The translations under genes were made by a program, and so were the position numbers. The notes beneath the pieces were generated by a model. The model was not told where the DNA came from. It worked only from the letters and a program-made list of their open reading frames with translations, and searched no databases. Below are positions 1 to 4,450 of a stretch of 5,315 bases of DNA, one piece after another. Numbering within the stretch: the first letter of the stretch is position 1; each line of letters begins with the position of its first letter. The stretch is from an uncultured Collinsella sp. (lineage in GTDB: Bacteria > Actinomycetota > Coriobacteriia > Coriobacteriales > Coriobacteriaceae), in NCBI GenBank assembly GCA_902491135.1, contig CABUGR010000098.1:1-5315 (forward strand). Direction: 5' to 3'.

Positions 1-322
1 TGCGTCCTCGCGCGACCAGGTCGTTGGGCCATTTGAGGCCAATCTCGTTTGCAAGACCCTGCTTTTCGAGCGCCTCGAGCACCGCTAGGCCGCTGACGGC
101 GGCAAGACCAGAGTACTTTGCAGGATTAACGCATGGACGCAGGACAATCGAAAGCAATAGGTTGCCGGCGGTTGAATCCCACTTGTGGCCGCGCCGGCCG
201 CGTCCTGCAGTCTGAGCCCGGGCGGCAAGTCCTGTGCCGTGCGGCGCTCCTTGTTTTCCTGCTTCGAGCAGGTCATCGTTGGTCGATCCGGTTACGTCGA
301 CTATCGTTAATTTGGCATCCAT
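1..322 (-). CDS. birA: Biotin--[acetyl-CoA-carboxylase] ligase, N-terminal part (runs off left edge)
   Basis: Reading the - strand from the ATG at 322-320 gives 107 open codons up to the window edge. The protein shows the biotin protein ligase hallmarks in order: TGSTN at residues 11-15, the biotinyl-AMP binding loop QTAGRGRRGHKW at 37-48, and KWPNDL at 97-102 with the conserved active-site lysine K97. The enzyme activates biotin with ATP and attaches it to a lysine of the biotin carboxyl carrier protein of acetyl-CoA carboxylase, in the cytoplasm. The catalytic domain begins almost at residue 1, so the N-terminal helix-turn-helix of E. coli BirA is absent; this is a group I (non-repressor) ligase. 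The start is supported by an AAGGAGGT ribosome binding site 10 nt upstream. Family members of this type are about 250-270 residues, so roughly 40 percent is visible. The gene diverges from the fatty acid operon that uses its product. Confidence 0.93.
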   Translation of the reverse strand, partial: MDAKLTIVDVTGSTNDDLLEAGKQGAPHGTGLAARAQTAGRGRRGHKWDSTAGNLLLSIVLRPCVNPAKYSGLAAVSGLAVLEALEKQGLANEIGLKWPNDLVARGR

Positions 323-332
323 AGCGGCTGCT

Positions 333-340
333 ACCTCCTT
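333..340 (-). promoter_or_regulatory. Ribosome binding site of birA
   Basis: The - strand reads AAGGAGGT, a near-complete match to the 16S rRNA 3' end, with 10 nt before the ATG at 322. It fixes the birA start and confirms that the ligase lacks an upstream DNA-binding domain. Confidence 0.8.
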
Positions 341-342
341 AA

Positions 343-357
343 TGAATAAGTGAATAA
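343..357. repeat. Tandem TGAATAA pair in the birA leader
   Basis: TGAATAA occurs twice with an 8-bp period (343-349 and 351-357), just upstream of the birA ribosome binding site. It gives the birA leader an AT-rich, probably unstructured sequence. No function is known to me; chance is possible. Confidence 0.35.
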
Positions 358-386
358 CACAATGGTGTCGTGAGGCAGACACAATG
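357..386. repeat. Two ACACAATG copies 22 bp apart upstream of birA
   Basis: ACACAATG occurs at 357-364 and 379-386, about two helical turns apart. Each is part of a small palindrome: ACAC-AATG-GTGT at 357-368 and CACA-A-TGTG at 380-388. The pair lies 35-65 bp upstream of the birA start, where its promoter is expected. Confidence 0.35.
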
Positions 387-415
387 TGAAGCCTTTGTCG
401 CATTTGGACAATTTA

Positions 416-433
416 ATGTTAACACGTCAACAA
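416..433. promoter_or_regulatory. Candidate operator, copy 1 (upstream of fabH)
   Basis: The sequence ATGTTAACACGTCAACAA matches the second copy at 464-481 in 17 of 18 positions. Its core at 417-432 is an imperfect inverted repeat: TGTTAAC, 2 bp, GTCAACA, with 6 of 7 arm positions complementary. This size and symmetry fits a dimeric helix-turn-helix repressor site. The regulator is unknown, and the site does not match the FapR or E. coli FadR consensus as I know them. Confidence 0.5.
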
Positions 434-463
434 TGACTGAAATGCGCTATCCTCTCTTGGTCG

Positions 464-481
464 ATGTAAACACGTCAACAA
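464..481. promoter_or_regulatory. Candidate operator, copy 2 (next to the fabH ribosome binding site)
   Basis: The sequence ATGTAAACACGTCAACAA differs from copy 1 at a single position. That change weakens its inverted repeat to 5 of 7 arm positions. It ends 3 bp before the fabH ribosome binding site, so a bound protein would lie inside or just at the start of the transcript. The copies are 48 bp apart start to start, about 4.6 helical turns, so they are not on the same DNA face. Confidence 0.5.
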
Positions 482-484
482 CTC

Positions 485-493
485 AAAGGAGGT
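485..493 (+). promoter_or_regulatory. Ribosome binding site of fabH
   Basis: AAAGGAGGT is a very strong Shine-Dalgarno sequence, 5 nt before the ATG at 499. It decides the start: the longer in-frame openings at GTG 370, ATG 433 and GTG 496 lack a suitably placed site. Confidence 0.85.
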
Positions 494-498
494 TAGTG

Positions 499-1458
499 AT
501 GGGTTTCACGATACTGGGAACGGGCTCGGCTCTTCCCGAGCGCAGCGTTTCCAACGACGAGCTGTCCGAGTTCCTCGATACCTCGGATGAGTGGATTTTT
601 ACCCGCACGGGTATCAAGAGCCGCCACGTCTGCACCACCGAGTCACTTGACGACCTTGCCGTAGCGGCGAGTGAGCGGGCACTCCAGGTGTCCGGAATCG
701 ACGCGAGCCAGCTGGATCTGATCGTCTGCTCGACGACGACGGGTGACCACCTTGTTCCCGCTGAGGCGTGTGCCGTTGCTGAGCGACTAGGCGCGACGTG
801 CCCTGCCTTCGATGTCTCGGCGGCTTGTGCCGGCTTCGTATTTGCGCTCGATGTCGCCGAGGGCTATATCGCCCGCGGTCGCGCCGAGCGCGTGCTTGTC
901 GTTGCTGCCGAGCAGATGACGCGCGCGCTCGACTGGACCGACCGTGCCACCTGCGTGCTCTTTGGCGATGGGGCAGGCGCCGCAGTGATTGAGGCTGGGG
1001 GAGACAGTCCCCTTGCCGTTGAGCTTTCGACGGCGCCCGACGTCGAGACGTTGCGCGTTCCCGGTCTGGTCGGTACCTCGCCGTTTAAGGCTTCCGCAGA
1101 TAGCGCGAGCGTGCTGTCCATGAATGGCCGCCGCGTGTTCAAGTTCGGCGTCAACGCCATCTGCGACACGGTCCATAAGCTTGCGATCGATGCGGGCATT
1201 TTGGTCGAAGACATCGATCATTTTGTATTCCATCAGGCTAACGAACGAATCCTGAGCCAGGCGGTTAAGCGCCTGGGCGTGCCGGACGAGCGCGTGGTTC
1301 GCACGTTGCACGAGACCGGCAACATTTCGAGCGCATGCATTCCGCTTGCCCTCGACCGGCTGGCAAACGCCGGTGCACTTCACACAGGCGACACCATCGC
1401 CTTGGTTGGATTTGGCGCCGGTCTGGATATAGGTGGCTATCTGCTTCGTTGGAAGTAG
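499..1458 (+). CDS. fabH: 3-oxoacyl-ACP synthase III (FabH, KAS III)
   Basis: This 319-residue protein is full length for FabH (E. coli has 317). It catalyses the first condensation of FAS II: an acyl-CoA primer, usually acetyl-CoA, with malonyl-ACP to give a 3-oxoacyl-ACP, and thereby influences whether straight or branched chains are made. The complete Cys-His-Asn triad is present: C110 in DVSAACAGF, H245 in HFVFHQANER and N275 in ETGNISSA. Other family marks are GTGSALPE at the N terminus, DEWIFTRTGI at 30-39 and GFGAGLDIGGYLLRW at the C terminus. It is the first gene of the operon. The start at ATG 499 is set by a strong ribosome binding site; an extra 43 residues upstream would be encoded largely by the repeated operator-like DNA and do not look like FabH. 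Primer preference cannot be read from the sequence. Stop codon is TAG; acpP follows after 51 bp. Confidence 0.96.
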   Translation: MGFTILGTGSALPERSVSNDELSEFLDTSDEWIFTRTGIKSRHVCTTESLDDLAVAASERALQVSGIDASQLDLIVCSTTTGDHLVPAEACAVAERLGATCPAFDVSAACAGFVFALDVAEGYIARGRAERVLVVAAEQMTRALDWTDRATCVLFGDGAGAAVIEAGGDSPLAVELSTAPDVETLRVPGLVGTSPFKASADSASVLSMNGRRVFKFGVNAICDTVHKLAIDAGILVEDIDHFVFHQANERILSQAVKRLGVPDERVVRTLHETGNISSACIPLALDRLANAGALHTGDTIALVGFGAGLDIGGYLLRWK

Positions 1459-1479
1459 TCGCACATAGGAAATAAAAAC

Positions 1480-1489
1480 GCCCTAGGGC
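1480..1489. repeat. Short perfect palindrome between fabH and acpP
   Basis: GCCCTAGGGC is a perfect 10-bp palindrome in the 51-bp fabH-acpP gap, preceded by an A-rich stretch. As RNA it could form only a 3-bp stem with a 4-nt loop, and no T-run follows, so it is not a terminator. It could be a protein site or chance. Confidence 0.35.
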
Positions 1490-1509
1490 ACAACCAAAGG
1501 AGAACTACC

Positions 1510-1746
1510 ATGGCAGATCAGAAGACCTTCGAGCGCGTTTGCGACGTTATCCGCGAGACCGCCGGTCTTGACGATGTCGAGATGAAGCCCGAGTCCACGC
1601 TCGAGGAGATTGGTCTCGACAGCCTGGGCACCGTCGAGATCCTCGTTGCCGTCGAGGACGAGTTTGGCATCCAGCTCGATACCGAGGAGAACCCCAAGAC
1701 GGTCGGCGAGTTCGCCGATACGGTCGAGGCGGCATTGGAGAAGTAG
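1510..1746 (+). CDS. acpP: Acyl carrier protein
   Basis: This 78-residue, strongly acidic protein is the soluble carrier to which all fatty acid intermediates are bound. The phosphopantetheine attachment serine is S38 in the GLDSLG motif (35-40), at the start of helix II, followed by TVEILVAVEDEFGIQLD, the recognition helix that partner enzymes bind. Length and layout are typical. One detail differs from E. coli: the residue two after the serine is Gly (G40) where DSLD is usual. AAAGGAG at 1496-1502 lies 7 nt before the ATG. It needs activation by a holo-ACP synthase, which is not in the window. It sits between fabH and fabK as in the Streptococcus-type cluster, and its last codons carry the fabK ribosome binding site. 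Confidence 0.96.
   Translation: MADQKTFERVCDVIRETAGLDDVEMKPESTLEEIGLDSLGTVEILVAVEDEFGIQLDTEENPKTVGEFADTVEAALEK
1737..1740 (+). promoter_or_regulatory. Ribosome binding site of fabK inside the acpP 3' end
   Basis: GGAG lies within the final codons of acpP, 8 nt before the fabK ATG at 1749. With only 2 bp between the acpP stop and the fabK start, translation of the two is likely coupled. Confidence 0.65.
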
Positions 1747-1748
1747 AG

Positions 1749-2693
1749 ATGCTCAAGACTCCTCTCTGCGATCTGCTCGGCATCGAAAAGCCCGTGTTCC
1801 AGGGCGGTATGGCCTGGATTGCCGATGCCTCGCTGGCGTCCGCAGTGTCCGAGGCGGGTGGCTTAGGCATCATCGCGGCCATGAACGCCGACGCCAACTG
1901 GCTTCGCGACCAGATTCATGAGCTGCGCGCCAAGACGGATAAGCCCTTTGGCGTGAACGTCATGCTCATGAGCCCGTTTGCCGACGAGGTTGCACAGGTC
2001 GTGATTGACGAGCGAGTGCCGGTCGTCGTGACGGGCGCCGGCAATCCCGCCAAGTACATGAAGGCGTGGAACGAGGCGGGCATCAAGGTCATCCCGGTCG
2101 TTGCCTCGGTGGCGCTGGCGCGCCTCGTGGCACGTCGTGGAGCCACGGCGGTTGTTGCCGAGGGTACCGAATCGGGCGGCCATATTGGCGAGACCTCGAC
2201 GATGGCACTGGTGCCGCAGGTCGTCGATGCGGTTGACATTCCCGTCGTGGCCGCCGGCGGTATTGCCGACGGCCGCGGCGTGGCGGCCGCCTTTATGCTG
2301 GGCGCCGAAGGCGTGCAAGTGGGTACGCGCTTTCTGGTCGCAGACGAGTGCACCGTCTCGGAGCAGTACAAAGAGATGGTCCTGAAGGCCAACGACACTT
2401 CAACGCGTGCGACCGGTCGCTCGACGGGACATCCAGTGCGCGCCCTCAAGAGCCCCTTCACCAACGCCTATGCCAAGAGCGAGGGTTCCGGCGCGAGTGC
2501 CGAGGAGCTCGGTGCTATGGGAACCGGTGCGCTGCGTAAGGCCGCCAAGGACGGCAACTACGAAGAGGGTTCGTTTTTGTGTGGACAGATTGCCGGCATG
2601 GTCAACGAGCGCCAGAGCGCACGCGAAATCGTTGACGACCTGGTCGATGGCGCCGAGCACGTCCTGAAGGGTGCGTGCGCATGGGTGGCGTAG
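1749..2693 (+). CDS. fabK: Enoyl-ACP reductase II, FMN-dependent (FabK)
   Basis: This 314-residue protein has the TIM-barrel fold of the nitronate monooxygenase/FabK family and matches FabK in length (about 315-325). It would reduce trans-2-enoyl-ACP to acyl-ACP with NAD(P)H through FMN, the last step of each elongation cycle. Visible marks: the N-terminal PVFQGGMAWIAD (15-26), PFGVN at 66-70, AEGTESGGHIG (137-147) holding the conserved active-site H145, and the FMN phosphate-binding stretches AAGGIADGRG (168-177) and GVQVGTRFL (188-196). It is not a short-chain dehydrogenase, so it is unrelated to FabI. Position inside the fab operon, directly after acpP and before fabD, argues for FabK rather than nitronate monooxygenase, which otherwise shares these motifs. 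FabK enzymes are known to resist triclosan. Its 3' end overlaps fabD by 13 bp. Confidence 0.94.
   Translation: MLKTPLCDLLGIEKPVFQGGMAWIADASLASAVSEAGGLGIIAAMNADANWLRDQIHELRAKTDKPFGVNVMLMSPFADEVAQVVIDERVPVVVTGAGNPAKYMKAWNEAGIKVIPVVASVALARLVARRGATAVVAEGTESGGHIGETSTMALVPQVVDAVDIPVVAAGGIADGRGVAAAFMLGAEGVQVGTRFLVADECTVSEQYKEMVLKANDTSTRATGRSTGHPVRALKSPFTNAYAKSEGSGASAEELGAMGTGALRKAAKDGNYEEGSFLCGQIAGMVNERQSAREIVDDLVDGAEHVLKGACAWVA
2666..2671 (+). promoter_or_regulatory. Ribosome binding site of fabD inside the fabK 3' end
   Basis: GAAGGG ends 9 nt before ATG 2681 but only 3 nt before the alternative GTG at 2675. This spacing favours ATG 2681 as the fabD start. Confidence 0.55.
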
Positions 2694-3607
2694 CGTTTTT
2701 GTTTGCCGGCCAGGGTGCCCAGCACCCCGCGATGGGCGTCGACTTGATCGAGACATCGCCGGCGGCCGCCGAGGTGTTCGCCATTGCCGACGAGGTGCGC
2801 CCGGGGACCAGCGAGCAATGCCGGAGTGCCTCCAAGGAGGAGCTCTCGCAGACCGAGAACACGCAGCCGTGCGTGTTCGTTCACGACCTAGCAGCGGCTG
2901 CCGCCCTGCGTGAGCGCGGCGTGGTACCTGCCGCCTGTGCGGGATTCTCGCTGGGCGAGGTCGCCGCGCTCACCTTTGCGGGGGCGTTCGATACGCGAGC
3001 GGGCTTTGAGCTCGTGTGCGAGCGCGCGGCGCTGATGGCCGCGGCTGCCGAGCGCCATCCGGGCGGCATGCGCGCCGTCATCAAGCTCGATGCGGCGCAA
3101 GTCGAGGGCCTGGCAAAACAGGCCGGCGAGGACTGCTGGCCAGTCAACTACAACAGCCCACAGCAGACGGTTGTGGCCGGAGCGCCCGAGGCGCTGCAGG
3201 AGCTCGACGTCCTAGTAAAAGAGGCTGGCGGCCGCGCCATGAAGGTCGCGGTGTCGGGTGCATTTCATAGCCCCTATATGGCCGAGGCGACCTGTGGCCT
3301 TGCCGCATATATTGAGGCCGGTCACGCGCCGTCCCCGTTGCTCATTCCTGTTTTGGCAAATATGACAGCGGCGCCCTATCCGGCGGATCCCCAGACGGCA
3401 TCGGATGTCTTGGCCAATCAGGTGAGCCATGCCGTACGCTGGGTCGATACGCTGCATGCTCTGCAGGATCAAGGCATCGACACATTTATTGAGGTCGGCC
3501 CCGGCAAAACGCTGTCCGGCCTGGTCAAGCGTACGCTGAGCGACGTTCGTGTGTATTCGTGCGAGACGGCCGAGCAGGTCGCAGCTATTGCCGACGAGCT
3601 CGCATAG
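2681..3607 (+). CDS. fabD: Malonyl-CoA:ACP transacylase (FabD)
   Basis: This 308-residue protein (E. coli FabD has 309) transfers malonyl from CoA to ACP, supplying the extender unit to FabH and FabF. Family marks in order: FAGQGAQ (8-14) with the oxyanion-hole Q11, the nucleophile elbow AGFSLGE (87-93) with catalytic S90, R115 in CERAALM which binds the malonyl carboxylate, H196 in GAFHSPYM as the catalytic base, and the C-terminal EVGPGKTLSGL (271-281). All catalytic residues are present. The odd point is Phe before the serine, where most family members have His (GHSLG). The start at ATG 2681 is chosen by ribosome binding site spacing; GTG 2675 would add two residues. The 13-bp overlap with fabK suggests coupled translation. 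Confidence 0.95.
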   Translation: MGGVAFLFAGQGAQHPAMGVDLIETSPAAAEVFAIADEVRPGTSEQCRSASKEELSQTENTQPCVFVHDLAAAAALRERGVVPAACAGFSLGEVAALTFAGAFDTRAGFELVCERAALMAAAAERHPGGMRAVIKLDAAQVEGLAKQAGEDCWPVNYNSPQQTVVAGAPEALQELDVLVKEAGGRAMKVAVSGAFHSPYMAEATCGLAAYIEAGHAPSPLLIPVLANMTAAPYPADPQTASDVLANQVSHAVRWVDTLHALQDQGIDTFIEVGPGKTLSGLVKRTLSDVRVYSCETAEQVAAIADELA

Positions 3608-3626
3608 TCCACAGGGCTGTAACCCG

Positions 3627-3632
3627 AAAGGA
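3627..3632 (+). promoter_or_regulatory. Ribosome binding site of fabG
   Basis: AAAGGA lies 5 nt before ATG 3638 and supports this start over the in-frame GTG 48 bp downstream, which would remove the extra N-terminal residues. Confidence 0.65.
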
Positions 3633-3637
3633 ATGAC

Positions 3638-4411
3638 ATGGGCAACTTGAACAATGGCGCGCTCGAGCGCAACGACTCACGTCGCGTGGCACTGGTCACG
3701 GGCGGCTCGCGGGGTATCGGCCGCGCCTGCGCTATCGGTCTGGCGGAGGATGGCTACGATATCGCCGTCGTCTATGCCGGCAGCGTCGATGCGGCGCGCG
3801 AGACGTGCGACGCCTGCGAGGCGGCTGGCGCCACGGCGCGCTCATATCAATGCGACGTGGCCGACCCCGCTGCCGTCAACGCGTGCGTGGAAGCGGTCCT
3901 CAACGACTTTGGCTCCATTTGGGCGCTCGTCAACAACGCTGGCATCACCCGCGATGGCCTGCTCATGCGCATGGGCGATGACGCCTTCGATCGCGTGCTC
4001 GATGTCAATCTTAAAGGAACGTTTAACACGACGCGCGCGCTCACCAAGACCTTTATGCGCCAGCGCGGCGGCTGCGTCGTCAACATGAGCTCGGTCGTGG
4101 GCCTGATGGGCAATGCCGGGCAAGCCAACTACGCTGCCTCCAAGGCGGGCGTGATCGGCCTGACCAAGGCGGTGGCGCGCGAGCTTGCGCCCCGCGGCGT
4201 ACGAGTGAACGCGGTTGCCCCCGGGTTTGTCGAGACGGATATGACGGCAAAGCTCTCGGAGAAGGTGCGTACGGTAACCGAGGAGCAGATTCCCCTTAAG
4301 CGTATGGCGCGCCCCGAGGAGGTGGCCGGCGTAGTGCGCTTTCTGGAGAGTGATGCGGCTGCCTACATTACGGGTGAGGTCGTGCGCGTCGACGGCGGAA
4401 TGGCGATGTAG
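3638..4411 (+). CDS. fabG: 3-oxoacyl-ACP reductase (FabG)
   Basis: This 257-residue short-chain dehydrogenase reduces 3-oxoacyl-ACP to (R)-3-hydroxyacyl-ACP with NADPH. It shows the Rossmann nucleotide-binding motif TGGSRGIG (21-28), CDV at 72-74, NNAG (99-102), N124 in the NLKGTF segment, and the catalytic S152, Y165 and K169 in SSVVG and YAASK. PGFVETDMT (195-203) and the C-terminal YITGEVVRVDGGMAM are typical of FabG. It is about 13 residues longer than E. coli FabG (244), nearly all from a polar N-terminal extension before RRVALVTGG. Many paralogous SDRs share these motifs, but the place between fabD and fabF makes FabG the clear choice. It follows fabD after 30 bp. Stop codon is TAG. Confidence 0.95.
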   Translation: MGNLNNGALERNDSRRVALVTGGSRGIGRACAIGLAEDGYDIAVVYAGSVDAARETCDACEAAGATARSYQCDVADPAAVNACVEAVLNDFGSIWALVNNAGITRDGLLMRMGDDAFDRVLDVNLKGTFNTTRALTKTFMRQRGGCVVNMSSVVGLMGNAGQANYAASKAGVIGLTKAVARELAPRGVRVNAVAPGFVETDMTAKLSEKVRTVTEEQIPLKRMARPEEVAGVVRFLESDAAAYITGEVVRVDGGMAM

Positions 4412-4414
4412 AAA

Positions 4415-4436
4415 CCAGGGCCGAAGAACGGCTTGG
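4415..4436 (+). other. Possible mRNA hairpin in the fabG-fabF gap
   Basis: Bases 4415-4418 and 4420-4423 can pair with 4429-4436, giving 8 pairs (one G-T wobble) with a single bulged G at 4419 and an AAGAA loop at 4424-4428. No T-run follows, so it is not an intrinsic terminator. It lies just before the fabF ribosome binding site at 4439-4444 and could affect translation or mRNA stability. Not tested by folding. Confidence 0.4.
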
Positions 4437-4438
4437 AT

Positions 4439-4444
4439 GAGGAG
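4439..4444 (+). promoter_or_regulatory. Ribosome binding site of fabF
   Basis: GAGGAG ends 3 nt before ATG 4448 and 6 nt before ATG 4451. Normal spacing favours the second of the two adjacent ATG codons. Confidence 0.55.
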
Positions 4445-4450
4445 ACCATG

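Larger units (their letters stand above)
323..498. promoter_or_regulatory. Divergent birA-fabH intergenic regulatory region
   Basis: This 176-bp spacer between two divergent genes must hold the promoters of both birA and the fab operon. It is clearly more AT-rich than its flanks. It contains, from left to right: a tandem TGAATAA pair (343-349, 351-357), two ACACAATG copies (357-364, 379-386), and two near-identical 18-bp sites (416-433, 464-481). No pair of -35 and -10 boxes with good consensus and normal spacing was found. The best + strand guess is TGGACA at 405-410 followed 18 bp later by AACAAT at 429-434, which would place the first 18-bp site between the boxes, but the -10 match is only 4 of 6. 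A GTG-started reading frame (370) and an ATG (433) continue in frame into fabH, but neither has a ribosome binding site. Confidence 0.7.

Noticed and set aside
85..276. 63-codon - strand frame inside birA, starting at 276
   Set aside because: It is a shifted frame of the birA reading frame, which carries all the ligase motifs and stays open to the window edge.
24..324. Small + strand open frames opposite birA
   Set aside because: They overlap the well-supported birA on the other strand and show no motif or ribosome binding site.
405..434. Sigma-70 promoter for the fab operon (TGGACA, 18 bp, AACAAT)
   Set aside because: The -10 box matches only 4 of 6 positions, so it is kept as a weak possibility and not called as a feature.
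370..498. 43-residue N-terminal extension of fabH from GTG 370 (or 22 residues from ATG 433)
   Set aside because: It has no ribosome binding site and does not resemble FabH, whereas ATG 499 has a near-perfect one. The repeated VNTST peptide in this frame comes only from the 48-bp spacing of the repeated sites being a multiple of three.
787..1464. 225-codon open frame on the - strand inside fabH
   Set aside because: Antisense to fabH, with no recognisable domain and no convincing start signal; explained by GC-rich codon use.
1459..1509. Intrinsic terminator between fabH and acpP
   Set aside because: The only inverted repeat (1480-1489) has no room for a stable stem and loop and no T-run follows it.
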